A DNA stretch of 64,000 nucleotides. Source: a candidate division FCPU426 bacterium (GTDB lineage: Bacteria; Oederibacteriota; Muellerivitia; Muellerivitales; DAHXKG01). Under the pieces are notes generated by a model, which saw only the letters and a list, made by a program, of their open reading frames with translations, was not told where the DNA came from and did no database searches. Position 1 is the first letter of the stretch; every line of letters begins with the position of its first letter. The stretch covers positions 56,006-120,005 of the forward strand of contig DAHXKG010000007.1 in NCBI GenBank assembly GCA_027366525.1, read 5' to 3'. Shown here in pieces: positions 17,997 to 27,060 of the stretch. A program made the translations under genes and the position numbers.

Positions 17997-19130
17997 TTAT
18001 TTGACTAGTGCCTCATGCTTTTTCGCTAAAACTCTTTCAATTATCCCACCCCCGGCAACATAATCATTGTCATAGAAGACCGCTGACTGCCCTGGGGTAA
18101 TCGCTTTTACAGGATTTTTAAATACTACGCGCACCTGACGATCATCCAATTCTGGATAAAGAACCGCCAGTTGTTCGTCTGAACGATATCGGATCTTCAC
18201 CATACACTCCTGGGGCTTAAGCAATTTTTCCCAAGCAACCCAATTCAATTCGGTCACGATGAACTCCTGATGCCAGGTTTCATTTTCTTTTCCTACAATA
18301 ACCGTGGCTGTATCCGGCTCCAATTTCAAAACGAAATAAGGTCCATGGGATAACCCCAGACCTTTGCGTTGTCCAAGGGTAAACCCAGCTACACCTTGAT
18401 GTTCTCCTAAAATAGTCCCCTGTTGATCGCGAATGAATCCCGGTTTAAATGCCTCGGGCCGATGGGCTTTGACAAAATCACGATAACTGCCCTCCGTAAC
18501 AAAACAAATCTCCATACTGTCTTTTTTTTCGGCAACCCCTAATTGAAGCTGATGCGCTTTTTGCCGGACTTCCTGTTTATGAAGATCCCCAAGCGGGAAT
18601 AACAAAAACGATAATAGTTTTTGGCTTAACTTATATAAAACATAACTCTGATCTTTTTCGTCATCCACTGATTTTTTTAATCGATACCGACCCGTCTGGG
18701 AATCATAATCAATTCGCGCATAATGTCCTGTGGCCATTTTTTCGCATCCGAGTTCAAGGGATTGTTTTAAAAGCAATGGTATCTTGGCAAATCGATTACA
18801 CTCTACACAAGGATTGGGCGTTATGCCATGAGCGTAATCATCTAAAAATCTATCGACAACCTTTAATCGAAACGTATCTAAGCCATCGCAGACATAATGG
18901 GGAGCGCCTAACGATAACGCCACTTCACGGGCATCTTGGATATCCTGCATCGAACAACAACGCTGTTTTGAGGGCAGTACCGTAAGCGAAGGCTCGGTTG
19001 CACGTTGGGGAGTTAGTTCACACGGAAGAATTTTTAAAGTCAATCCCAAGACGGCATGGCCCTGTTCTTTTAAGAGTCCCATTGCAACACTTGAATCGAC
19101 GCCTCCACTCATTGCCACAGCCACCTTCAT
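17997..19130 (-). CDS. mnmA: tRNA-specific 2-thiouridylase
   Basis: Installs the 2-thio group on U34 of Lys, Glu and Gln tRNAs using ATP and persulfide sulfur. N-terminal PP-loop AMSGGVDSSVA; catalytic Cys108 in GITPNPCVECNR; MATGHYARI; second catalytic Cys in SMEICFV; HQGVAGFTLGQRKGLG in the central domain. 377 aa, slightly long because of an insertion near residues 36-58 containing a CC pair. Shine-Dalgarno GGAGG 5 nt before the ATG. It directly follows a cysteine desulfurase gene (21-bp gap), which would supply its sulfur. Confidence 0.96.
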   Translation of the reverse strand: MKVAVAMSGGVDSSVAMGLLKEQGHAVLGLTLKILPCELTPQRATEPSLTVLPSKQRCCSMQDIQDAREVALSLGAPHYVCDGLDTFRLKVVDRFLDDYAHGITPNPCVECNRFAKIPLLLKQSLELGCEKMATGHYARIDYDSQTGRYRLKKSVDDEKDQSYVLYKLSQKLLSFLLFPLGDLHKQEVRQKAHQLQLGVAEKKDSMEICFVTEGSYRDFVKAHRPEAFKPGFIRDQQGTILGEHQGVAGFTLGQRKGLGLSHGPYFVLKLEPDTATVIVGKENETWHQEFIVTELNWVAWEKLLKPQECMVKIRYRSDEQLAVLYPELDDRQVRVVFKNPVKAITPGQSAVFYDNDYVAGGGIIERVLAKKHEALVK

Positions 19131-19151
19131 AATGCCTCCATTTGAATAACC

Positions 19152-20348
19152 TTAATTAAACGCTGATATTATTTTTAAAGCTTCAACTGCCTTTCGAATA
19201 TCAGATACTGTATTATAATATCCAAAACTAAATCGAATCGTTCCTTGAGGATATGATCCAATAGTTCGATGTGCCAAAGGTGCACAATGCAGTCCTACTC
19301 TCACCATAATTTGATAATTTTGATCCAACTCATATCCAACCGCGGATGGATCTTGTCCTTCAATGTTCAATGAAACAATAGGAACCCGCTGATGTTCCAA
19401 TCCACTCGGCAACCCATATATTCGAATTTTTGAAAGGGCCTTCAGTTCAGATAGAAAATAAGCCACCAATTGTTCTTCTTTTAATCGAATCGTCGCGACA
19501 CCTTTTTTAAGGATAAAGTCAACCCCGGCTTTAAGACCTGACAATCCCCAATAATTCAATGTACCACTTTCAAATTTATCGGGCCAAATTTCTGGTTGTT
19601 CTTCCTTATCACTGTTGGATCCCGTCCCACCTTCTAAAAAGGAATTCAGCTTGATTTGAGGCGACACAATGAGCCCTCCCGTTCCCGGCGGCCCCATCAA
19701 ACTTTTATGGCCCGTAAAAGCCAAAAAGTCGATTTTCATGGTTTGGACATTAATCGGAACACTTCCGGCCGTTTGCGTCGCGTCCACCAAAAAAGCAATC
19801 CCGTGTTTTGAACAAATATTTCCAACCTCCTCAACCGGATTAATGGTTCCCGTTACATTCGATGCGTGGACCAGACATATTAATTTAGTCTTGGGCTGAA
19901 TAGCTTTTTCAAATTCATACGGGTTCAGTCGGCCCTGACTATTAGCCGAAATCATGGTATATTCAATCGCACGTTCTTTTTTTAATTGGTTCAAGGGACG
20001 AATCACAGCATTATGTTCTAAACTTGACAAAATGACATGATCGTTCGTTTGGAGGTAGCCTTTGAGTGCCATATTTAAAGCTTCCGTCGCATTTTTAGTG
20101 AATAAAATCCGCTCCGATCGCGGCACTTGAAACAATTTAGCAAGCTGACTACGCAACTCATAAATCATTTGATTGGCCGCAATGCCGCTTTGATAAGTTC
20201 CACGGCTGTGAGAAACACCGATTTGCGTTGCATAATTCAAGACCGCTTTATAAACCTGTGGCGGTTTATAGCGCGTGGTGGCCGCACAATCTAAATAAAT
20301 CTGATGCTTTGTTTTTTTATTTTTGGTCTTTTTCAAAAGAATACCCAA
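19152..20348 (-). CDS. Cysteine desulfurase-family aminotransferase (class V, PLP)
   Basis: A PLP enzyme that removes sulfur from cysteine as a bound persulfide. 398 aa. IYLDCAATTRYKP at the N-terminus; ILFTKNATEALNMALKG; the PLP Lys in DFLAFTGHKSLMGPPGTGG; a C-terminal RVGLHCAPLAHRTIGSYPQGTIRFS segment with the active Cys typical of the EF2568-like subgroup rather than classic IscS. TTG start at 20348, 3 bp after the bactofilin stop, without a strong Shine-Dalgarno, so the start is provisional. Placement before mnmA suggests it feeds tRNA thiolation. Confidence 0.9.
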   Translation of the reverse strand: MGILLKKTKNKKTKHQIYLDCAATTRYKPPQVYKAVLNYATQIGVSHSRGTYQSGIAANQMIYELRSQLAKLFQVPRSERILFTKNATEALNMALKGYLQTNDHVILSSLEHNAVIRPLNQLKKERAIEYTMISANSQGRLNPYEFEKAIQPKTKLICLVHASNVTGTINPVEEVGNICSKHGIAFLVDATQTAGSVPINVQTMKIDFLAFTGHKSLMGPPGTGGLIVSPQIKLNSFLEGGTGSNSDKEEQPEIWPDKFESGTLNYWGLSGLKAGVDFILKKGVATIRLKEEQLVAYFLSELKALSKIRIYGLPSGLEHQRVPIVSLNIEGQDPSAVGYELDQNYQIMVRVGLHCAPLAHRTIGSYPQGTIRFSFGYYNTVSDIRKAVEALKIISAFN

Positions 20349-20351
20349 CCA

Positions 20352-20741
20352 TTATTCGCGGACCACTTTAGGAAGGTCTACGACTTTTTCATGTTCTTCC
20401 ATATGACAATTGCCTTCAAAAATAGCCCCATCAACAATATTTAAAATATGGGTTGAAAGGTCACCTTCAACTTGAGCTGTATTTTGAAGATCAATCCGGT
20501 AGGAAGAAACAATATTGCCTTTGATTTTTCCTCCAATGATAACTTGTTTTGCCTGAATATTTCCACGAATGATCGCTTTCTCTCCAATAATCACCCCACT
20601 TTCACCCATAATGCTGCCATGTAATTCACCGTCAATCCGTATACTATTTTTACTGACAATGGAACCTTTAAAGGCGACATCCGGGCCCAAAACCGTCTCA
20701 ACTTTTCCAATGGTTACGTGATCTTTTCCAAATAATCCCAT
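20352..20741 (-). CDS. Bactofilin (polymer-forming cytoskeletal protein)
   Basis: A 129-aa right-handed beta-helix protein with the DUF583 pattern (SIVSKNSIRIDGELHGSI, VIIGEKAIIRGNIQAKQVIIGG, KGNIVSS), flanked by short disordered tails. Bactofilins polymerise without nucleotide at the inner membrane and often position cell-wall enzymes. The adjacent upstream gene encodes an M23 peptidase (23-bp gap), the classic partner pair. Shine-Dalgarno GGAG 5 nt before the ATG. Confidence 0.92.
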   Translation of the reverse strand: MGLFGKDHVTIGKVETVLGPDVAFKGSIVSKNSIRIDGELHGSIMGESGVIIGEKAIIRGNIQAKQVIIGGKIKGNIVSSYRIDLQNTAQVEGDLSTHILNIVDGAIFEGNCHMEEHEKVVDLPKVVRE

Positions 20742-20764
20742 AAATACTCCTTCATAATTTAAAT

Positions 20765-21706
20765 TTAAGTAATCGGCGGAAGATACTTCATGGGATTAAC
20801 TGGGACACCGTGAATCATTACCTGATAATGCAAATGATAGCCCGTGGCCCATCCCGTTTCTCCAACATAACCAATTACTTCCCCTCTTTTAACCCGTTGT
20901 CCTTCATGAACGACCTGTTTGGAACAGTGAGCAAAAAGCGTGCTATACCCATATCCATTTTTGATAATAATAACCCGTCCAAATCCTCGTTCCCACCCCA
21001 CAAAGGTCACAATACCATCGGCAGTTGCATGAATAGGCGTATTGCCTTGATTAGCAATATCAACACCATAATGAAATTCGCGTTGCCCGTTTATCGGAGA
21101 AATACGCTCTCCAAATCCTGAGGTAATCCATCCCTTAATGGGCCAGATGGACGGTTTAGCTAATAATAAAGAACATTCATGTTTTAAATAAAAGTGAATT
21201 TGTTTAAAATTCTTTTCTTGTTTCAACGCTTCTTGATGAAGTTGTTCAAGATTTTTGCGCACGATTTGCGTTAATTGATAATTCGGGTCGCTTAAATAGG
21301 CAATCAGGGATTGTTTGGGACTTGAACCCAACTTATTATCCGCATAATCTTCAAGAATTTCTTTCCGGTTTGAACCTAATCCTAAAACAATGCGAAGTTT
21401 TTGATTCAGTTGCGCGACTTGATTTAAAAGCTTATCATCCTTTTTGACCTGAAACATCACCGACGCCATATCACTCTTTAATTTTTGATTATCCACAAAG
21501 GTAAGGTGATAATCAATATCTTTTGAAATAATGTGGAAGGCCCATGCAAAACAAGCGATGGATATAATTAAAACGATATAAATAAAACCATAATAGAGAT
21601 TAAGCTGATACGTTTTTTTAGCATCATGGGGCACCAGCATTAATGTAATTTTTTTCTTAAAGTGGCTTTTGTTTTGACGTTTTTTTTTAAAAATTTCGAA
21701 TCTCAT
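20765..21706 (-). CDS. M23-family peptidoglycan endopeptidase, membrane-anchored
   Basis: Cuts peptide cross-links in peptidoglycan. A positively charged N-terminus leads to one membrane segment (YYGFIYIVLIISIACFAWAF), a periplasmic coiled-coil region (about residues 60-190), then the LytM domain with zinc ligands in HYGVDIA and HLHYQ and the GFGERISP turn. The frame opens at a GTG (21760), but a good promoter overlaps that stretch, so the ATG at 21706 (313 aa) is taken. The leader would then be very short. First gene of the M23-bactofilin-desulfurase-mnmA operon. Confidence 0.9.
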   Translation of the reverse strand: MRFEIFKKKRQNKSHFKKKITLMLVPHDAKKTYQLNLYYGFIYIVLIISIACFAWAFHIISKDIDYHLTFVDNQKLKSDMASVMFQVKKDDKLLNQVAQLNQKLRIVLGLGSNRKEILEDYADNKLGSSPKQSLIAYLSDPNYQLTQIVRKNLEQLHQEALKQEKNFKQIHFYLKHECSLLLAKPSIWPIKGWITSGFGERISPINGQREFHYGVDIANQGNTPIHATADGIVTFVGWERGFGRVIIIKNGYGYSTLFAHCSKQVVHEGQRVKRGEVIGYVGETGWATGYHLHYQVMIHGVPVNPMKYLPPIT

Positions 21707-21718
21707 AAGCGTCATATT

Positions 21719-21748
21719 ATTATGACTGAGAATAGGCTTAAGTGTCAA
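21719..21748 (-). promoter_or_regulatory. Sigma-70 promoter of the M23/bactofilin operon
   Basis: Minus strand: TTGACA (21748-21743), 18-bp spacer, CATAAT (21724-21719). Transcription would begin near 21712, only a few bases before the ATG at 21706, implying a leaderless or near-leaderless mRNA. Confidence 0.6.
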
Positions 21749-21837
21749 TTCAGAAGTCACTCAAATGAACATTTTCAGCAATACCCATTTTTAACCCGAG
21801 TGACTCGACCGGCATGGCGTTTCACCCAATTCTTCTG

Positions 21838-22575
21838 TTACACACGAGTTCTCGAGGAGTTTTGAATAAATTGATGTATTTTCTCAAAAAGAAATGCTTG
21901 GTCATTATCCATGGTCACCACATGATCTGAATGTTCTAAAGAAACAAGCTCTTTGGTTGCTGACGCAATCCCTTGATAAATCCACTCTCCATTGAGGGGT
22001 GGAATGATGGAATCCTTTTTCCCTTGAACAATCAAAGCGGGAATTTTTATATTATTTAATTGGGATTTCAGCCGGTTCATTAATTTCTTTTGTTCATGGA
22101 TGGCTTGTGTCGGTACCCAGGAATAGGTTTGATGTTGGGGAGCTTGCGTATTTAAAATGCCGCCTTTTAAACGAGTCGTCCACCATTGCACATATTTAAA
22201 AAATCCAATTCCTTGGAATCGCCAATCTGGAATTTGAATCACTCCAGAAAGAGCCACAACTCCCTGGGTGGGGAATTGTGCGGATAACAGCAGTGCCAAA
22301 TCAGCGCCCATCGAAAGCCCAATCACGTAAACAGTATGATAACGGTTCATCAGATAAACATAGGCCTCAAGGGCACTCAAATACCAATCCTGCCATGGCG
22401 TATGAAATAAATCACGGGGCGAAGTGCCATGACCAGCCAGCCAAGGTCCCAGGATCGCATAGCCCTGGCTTGCCAAGAAGGTTCCCAATGGCTGAACTTC
22501 ATAAGGCGTTCCGGATAACCCATGAATCAGTAATACACCGGTCGTTCCCTGATGCACTTCAAACGCAATACGCAA
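21838..22575 (-). CDS. Alpha/beta hydrolase, carboxylesterase/monoacylglycerol lipase type
   Basis: A 245-aa serine hydrolase. Oxyanion segment LLIHGLSGTPYEV; nucleophile in VIGLSMGADLAL (GxSxG); Asp in VQGKKDSIIPP; His in LEHSDHVVTMD. The layout matches small bacterial carboxylesterases such as Est30. No signal peptide, so cytosolic; the substrate is unknown. The TTG start at 22575 has GGAAG about 8 nt upstream. A small KGG-motif gene precedes it by 53 bp on the same strand. Confidence 0.88.
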   Translation of the reverse strand: MRIAFEVHQGTTGVLLIHGLSGTPYEVQPLGTFLASQGYAILGPWLAGHGTSPRDLFHTPWQDWYLSALEAYVYLMNRYHTVYVIGLSMGADLALLLSAQFPTQGVVALSGVIQIPDWRFQGIGFFKYVQWWTTRLKGGILNTQAPQHQTYSWVPTQAIHEQKKLMNRLKSQLNNIKIPALIVQGKKDSIIPPLNGEWIYQGIASATKELVSLEHSDHVVTMDNDQAFLFEKIHQFIQNSSRTRV

Positions 22576-22628
22576 TGTCCGTTCTTCCAGTCCTTGAAAA
22601 TTTACACAACTTTATATGATATACCCAA

Positions 22629-22763
22629 TTATTTAACCAGTTTTTGTTTTTTTGGACGGCCACCAAGTTTGCCATTAGCAACGGATGACTTCTTTTTAGC
22701 TACCGATGTTTTCTGGCCGCCTTTGCGACCCAGCGCTACTGCAGCAGGATCTTTCCCGTTCAT
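22629..22763 (-). CDS. Small basic KGG/GGRPKK-motif protein
   Basis: A 44-aa ORF from the ATG at 22763: it begins MNGKDPAAVALGRKGGQK and ends NGKLGGRPKKQKLVK. This AAxxLGRKGG...NGKxGGRPKK layout recurs as a short orphan protein in many bacterial genomes, often near mobile or accessory genes, and looks nucleic-acid-binding; its function is not known. Codon pattern and motif conservation make it real despite its size. It lies between an esterase and an orphan ORF. Confidence 0.7.
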   Translation of the reverse strand: MNGKDPAAVALGRKGGQKTSVAKKKSSVANGKLGGRPKKQKLVK

Positions 22764-22800
22764 TTCTTTTTAGCCTTCTTGTAAGATTGGGCTTTCGGCT

Positions 22801-23097
22801 TTATTTTAAGAAGCACCCACATAACTTTTCTAAACTTATCTTACGTCTCTTTGTTCTTCGTCTTGCTCCGTCTCCGGCAAATTCAATTGAGCCGACTGGT
22901 TCGGTATTGGTAACTCCTCTAAGCCTATAACCCATCGCTTCCGGTCGGTTTTTTTCTGTATCTGTAATTTTACGACGATTATACCGACAATCCAATCCAT
23001 CTACATATCCGCATAAATAAGCGCCAAGGTGTTGATAAACTTTCGCCCAGCCCTCTTTAGATACTAAAATGCCCTTTCTGACGATTAGATGAACCAT
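22801..23097 (-). CDS. Hypothetical basic protein
   Basis: Not recognised. 98 aa, basic, with two Arg/Lys clusters (CRYNRRKI and GARRRTKRRKI) and no signal or membrane segment. The ATG at 23097 has AGG about 6 nt upstream. It sits in a roughly 570-bp stretch between the esterase and redoxin genes that also holds the KGG-motif ORF; the two may be remnants of an acquired segment. It could also be non-coding. Confidence 0.3.
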   Translation of the reverse strand: MVHLIVRKGILVSKEGWAKVYQHLGAYLCGYVDGLDCRYNRRKITDTEKNRPEAMGYRLRGVTNTEPVGSIEFAGDGARRRTKRRKISLEKLCGCFLK

Positions 23098-23147
23098 AAT
23101 AACCTAATCGCTTAGGTATATCCAGTATATAATCTTCAAAACTTAAA

Positions 23148-23759
23148 TCAGGATTCCGTTTTTCGAATTTCTTTTAAGACATTTATAATTTCATTGACGG
23201 TAGGTAAATCCAGCGGATTCTTTCCAACATATTTAAAGTAAATTTTGTGATTTGGTTCCAAAATAACGGTGGCGGGTAAACTAATAAATTTTCCATTATT
23301 TGGATGCGGATCCCGCAATCCATATTGATCAATAATCCTCAATCTGGAATCACACAGCAAGGGAAATGGAAATTGCCATTCATGATTAAAGGTATACGAA
23401 GTCGCTATGGAATCCGTACTAATGGCTGCTAAGGTAAAATGCAATTTTAAAAATTTCGGATAGGCATATTTTAAATTTAATAGTTGATCTTCACAGGCTT
23501 CACACCAAGAGCCGCGGTAAAAAATAAGAATAACACCCCAATGCTTTTTGACATCATACAAGTCAAAACGATGGCCGTTGCTGTCGACTAAATCGAAATT
23601 GGGAGCTTGATTCCCGACCTGAAGTACGGCATGGGGTTTTGCAGATGAAGCACAGCCGTTCAAACTCCAAATTCCCAGACCCCAAACGAGGCCTAAAATG
23701 CCATAAAAAATTTTCCGATCCTGAATCCACCTAAATTTTGAAAATAAAGATTGGAGCAT
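23148..23759 (-). CDS. Thioredoxin-fold redoxin lipoprotein (AhpC/TSA or ResA-like)
   Basis: A 203-aa exported protein. N-terminal hydrophobic segment with lipobox LNGC (Cys36), then a redoxin domain: GNQAPNFDLVDSNGHRFDL, then FYRGSWCEACEDQL with a CxxC active site, then a cis-Pro region near SLPATVILEP. Likely a periplasmic thiol reductant or peroxidase. It sits 61 bp downstream of ccsA in a resB-ccsA operon, so a ResA-like role (keeping apocytochrome c heme-binding cysteines reduced) is the best inference. Confidence 0.8.
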   Translation of the reverse strand: MLQSLFSKFRWIQDRKIFYGILGLVWGLGIWSLNGCASSAKPHAVLQVGNQAPNFDLVDSNGHRFDLYDVKKHWGVILIFYRGSWCEACEDQLLNLKYAYPKFLKLHFTLAAISTDSIATSYTFNHEWQFPFPLLCDSRLRIIDQYGLRDPHPNNGKFISLPATVILEPNHKIYFKYVGKNPLDLPTVNEIINVLKEIRKTES

Positions 23760-23820
23760 ATTTTTAGAATTCCGATTTCTTCATTAAGAATAAAAATAGC
23801 GCTTCGACGGTATCGAGGAA

Positions 23821-25491
23821 CTATGTATTTTGCAGCTTATTCTGTTGAGCCCCATTTCTTGTTTTCCATCCTACCCATATCACTAAAAGAATGTCCAGGG
23901 AGGTAAAGGTAATGACATAGCGTATGCCCCCTTTGGCAAATCCATAGCTATGTAATCCTACGCCTAAAACAAAATTAACGCCATACCATGCCATCAGGAC
24001 ACCCAAAAATGCAATCACGACCGCCATTGAAAATCCGCGATCTTTCAGCCATCCCGCAACACGGCCATGGAGCACTGCAATATATCCCAAAAGGGCAATG
24101 AGCGCCCACGTTTCTTTGGGATCCCATCCCCAAAATTTACCCCAGGAATAGCTGGCCCAAATCCCACCTAGAATCGTCCCAGCCGCCAGTAAAACAACAC
24201 CAACTTGAACGACCCGATATAACATTTGAGTTTGAGTTTTTAATTTTTGTGGATCTTTTAATTTCACCATGGTCCAAAAACAAACATGCCCCATGCCCAA
24301 TGATAATAAAAATGCGGCATAGCTCAACGTAATCGTCAAAACATGCGCCGTTAGCCAGTAGTTACTTCGAAGTACCGGCTCTAATGGCTGAATGGATGGA
24401 TCTAAAATCAACGGAGCACAATCGGCGATCAAAAATCCAAACACGCCCAGAATGGAAGCGGACAAAAGTAAGAGTCGATTTTTGAAAATGCCGAAAAAAA
24501 TAAGCGCAAATACGGTGCAGCCAAATGTAACCCAAATGATTGACTCATACATATTGGTAACCGGTGGTCGACCCGCAATAATACAGCGCATCACAAATCC
24601 TGTAATGCTTATCAAAACGCCTAAAATGTAAGCTGCAAATCCAATCCAAAATAATTTTGAAAACTTCAACAACGATAAGGCCATGAAGATGGCCGCAATC
24701 AGGAAAATAATCCAAGCTTTGCGAAAGGGACGCAAGGTATTGTACGTCACTTCCAGTGCAATATGGGACCAATTGGCATAATTGGGACCTCCCACTTGCT
24801 TCATATAACTACATAACTGCCGACTCGCGGCTGCAAACATCGTAGTATTGCGTTGAAAATAGCTTGAGACAACCGTGGCAAACAAACTCATAATGGTTTT
24901 AGCTGGTTTAGGCATGGATTGAGGATGGATCAAGTAGGCCCGTTGTAACTCCCCAATCGAATCCCATTTTGCTCGCGCGTGACCTGAAATTGGAATAATG
25001 GAAATCGCATCACCCGAGATAATCGCCGAAAAAAGCTCCAGGCGACCATAGACCATCATGGATTCGGTTTGCTCCGCATTCAATTGTTTCATGGCTTGTT
25101 TTTTTAAGATATTAGCTCGTGCATACGCTAAAAAACCTGGACGATGAACCAAAAAAGAATAGGTTGCATAATTTTCCTGAGGCGTCATTCCCAACATTTT
25201 TTTCAATTGAAGATTGCCAATCAAAATACAGGGACGTTTCCGCCAAACATTGGCATTCGCAATCCAATCCAAGATCATGCCAATGGGATGATGACCATTA
25301 AAATATTCAGAACCGGTGATGGTCCGAACGCTATCGCGCGCAAACGTATCAAATGGTTTGACGCGCCCTTCATTTTGAATCGGTAAATATTTCAAAATTT
25401 GATAGTCAAGTTTCGGTTGAGCTGCATGCAGTATGGGCGCAATAAATCCTAAAATGAAAATCCATACTCCTATTTTTTTCATTAGTTTCAT
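23821..25491 (-). CDS. ccsA: System II cytochrome c maturation protein CcsA with N-terminal periplasmic domain
   Basis: Handles heme and, with ResB/Ccs1, attaches it to apocytochromes c outside the inner membrane. 556 aa. After a signal-anchor (IGVWIFILGFIAPILHAA), about 220 residues are periplasmic (includes GRVKPFDTFARDSVRTITG). The CcsA membrane core follows with the tryptophan-rich heme motif WGKFWGWDPKETWALIALLGY and conserved His residues near TAHVLTITLSYAAF. The longer N-terminal domain is found in several non-proteobacterial phyla. Its start overlaps the resB stop as ATGA, so the pair is translationally coupled. Confidence 0.9.
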   Translation of the reverse strand: MKLMKKIGVWIFILGFIAPILHAAQPKLDYQILKYLPIQNEGRVKPFDTFARDSVRTITGSEYFNGHHPIGMILDWIANANVWRKRPCILIGNLQLKKMLGMTPQENYATYSFLVHRPGFLAYARANILKKQAMKQLNAEQTESMMVYGRLELFSAIISGDAISIIPISGHARAKWDSIGELQRAYLIHPQSMPKPAKTIMSLFATVVSSYFQRNTTMFAAASRQLCSYMKQVGGPNYANWSHIALEVTYNTLRPFRKAWIIFLIAAIFMALSLLKFSKLFWIGFAAYILGVLISITGFVMRCIIAGRPPVTNMYESIIWVTFGCTVFALIFFGIFKNRLLLLSASILGVFGFLIADCAPLILDPSIQPLEPVLRSNYWLTAHVLTITLSYAAFLLSLGMGHVCFWTMVKLKDPQKLKTQTQMLYRVVQVGVVLLAAGTILGGIWASYSWGKFWGWDPKETWALIALLGYIAVLHGRVAGWLKDRGFSMAVVIAFLGVLMAWYGVNFVLGVGLHSYGFAKGGIRYVITFTSLDILLVIWVGWKTRNGAQQNKLQNT

Positions 25492-26897
25492 TCAACTGCT
25501 CCTTGATCTTGCTCTGGTTTTTTAAACCAAAACATAAGTATAATGCCTGAAATCATAATTAGAGATCCGCTATATTTTAAAAAAGTTCCCGGATCTTTTC
25601 CAATTGCAAAAATGGAAACATATTTTCCCATGCCATTGGGCGAATAGCTCGCTTGATAAACCGTGTATCCGCGATAGTGCAGGGGATGATTCATATAAAT
25701 TTTGACTCGTTTTTGAATACCACGGGACGGATCGGTCATGATCACTTGACTTGCATACGAAGCTGGCGTATGAGTTCCGGGATTATATCCCACTTTAAAG
25801 TTAATTAATTTTAATAAAAAGGGCAATCGCGATTGTGCAGGACCATAGGCTAAACCCAATTTGGTTTTGCCCAAGGTCAATATGGCCTGATCCTGAAATC
25901 CAAGCCAGCCTGATTTTTCAAATGGATATTGAAAAACAAGATAATGGATCGCCGATTTCGGCGAGCGGCCCTGAGGCCACGGCACTTTAACATAAACTTT
26001 CTTGGGAACCACCTGAGGACTCATCTGCAGTATCTTTAACTTCATGCCCATCCATCCCATGGGATAGCTTTGATTGATTTGCAGCTTATGCAAAGACCCC
26101 CAGATTCTATGACTGCTGATTTGATATGCTAATTCCCCGTGATGTCCTAGGGTAATGACCAAAACATTACCCGCCATTTGGTTCAAGAGGGATCGTGGCT
26201 TTTGAGCCCAAACGCGTTTGGGCTCAAAAAAAACCTGTGCCGGCCCCAAATTCTCGCTGCTTTTGGAAGCATCATTCAAAAAAAGCCACAATTTTTGTTT
26301 TACAAATGGACTCACTAACTCCAGGTGAATGGCGGTAAATCCCTTTTGGGATTTTGAGGCTGGAACAACAATCTCCTTTTTCCGAGCACTAAAATAGAAC
26401 CTATTTAAAAGCACTTCACCTCCGCTCTTTAAAGGAAACAAAATCGGGTGCGTCGGAGTTGGCTTGCGCCAAAAAAAAGACGCTGAATATGACGAATAGG
26501 GTTGGTTGCCTAATTGAATATAAAAATCAGGATTCGTATCCTGCACAATCGATCCCGATTGTCCTTCTTTTAACGCCAATTGAGCTTGTATCCCCATTTG
26601 CTGAGTCACTAAGGCCCCCAACAAAATTAAAATAATGCCCAAATGGGTAATGACAAAACCCGTTTGATATTTTTTCCATGGAAATCGTGAAAGGGCTGAA
26701 CACAAAACATTCACGCCCAATAAAATCAACAGCCCCTTGAACCACCAAGCATGGTAAACATATCGAACCCCAACCGGCGTGGAATAGATCGCTTCTAAAA
26801 ATGTTGCTAAGGCCAATACGACAATAAGAACCAAAATTAAGGGTATGGCTAATTGAAGCGAAGATAAAAATTTTAAAATTGGATTTTTCTTAAACAA
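25488..26897 (-). CDS. resB: System II cytochrome c maturation protein ResB/Ccs1
   Basis: Partner of CcsA in the cytochrome c synthetase. 469 aa, with three N-terminal membrane segments (LQLAIPLILVLIVVLALATF; AWWFKGLLILLGVNVLCSAL; GFVITHLGIILILLGALVTQ), a large periplasmic domain, and a last membrane segment at 440-460. The conserved NHPLHYRGYTVYQASY segment near the C-terminus is typical. TTG start at 26897 with AAAGGA about 10 nt upstream. First gene of resB-ccsA-redoxin. Confidence 0.9.
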   Translation of the reverse strand: MFKKNPILKFLSSLQLAIPLILVLIVVLALATFLEAIYSTPVGVRYVYHAWWFKGLLILLGVNVLCSALSRFPWKKYQTGFVITHLGIILILLGALVTQQMGIQAQLALKEGQSGSIVQDTNPDFYIQLGNQPYSSYSASFFWRKPTPTHPILFPLKSGGEVLLNRFYFSARKKEIVVPASKSQKGFTAIHLELVSPFVKQKLWLFLNDASKSSENLGPAQVFFEPKRVWAQKPRSLLNQMAGNVLVITLGHHGELAYQISSHRIWGSLHKLQINQSYPMGWMGMKLKILQMSPQVVPKKVYVKVPWPQGRSPKSAIHYLVFQYPFEKSGWLGFQDQAILTLGKTKLGLAYGPAQSRLPFLLKLINFKVGYNPGTHTPASYASQVIMTDPSRGIQKRVKIYMNHPLHYRGYTVYQASYSPNGMGKYVSIFAIGKDPGTFLKYSGSLIMISGIILMFWFKKPEQDQGAVE

Positions 26898-27000
26898 AAA
26901 TCAAAAATCCTTTCTGTATGAATTCAAGGTGTTTATCTTAAAAGTTCTTTTTTTTAAAAACAAGACCACGTTTGGTTTTTTATTAATTTATTTTAGACCC

Positions 27001-27029
27001 TCAAAAATCAACAAGGGCTTGATTTTTGA
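27001..27029 (-). terminator. Perfect 11-bp stem-loop downstream of the NHL lipoprotein gene
   Basis: TCAAAAATCAA (27001-27011) and TTGATTTTTGA (27019-27029) form a perfect 11-bp stem with a 7-nt loop, 32 bp beyond the stop of the NHL gene. There is no clean U-run directly after it on the minus strand, so it may stop or stabilise the transcript rather than act as a textbook terminator. Confidence 0.4.
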
Positions 27030-27060
27030 AATATATTATGGAACTATCCATTGCACAATT

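Noticed and set aside
22706..22930. Plus-strand frame antisense to the small orphan genes
   Set aside because: No start signals and it covers the KGG-motif ORF, whose motif conservation is stronger evidence.
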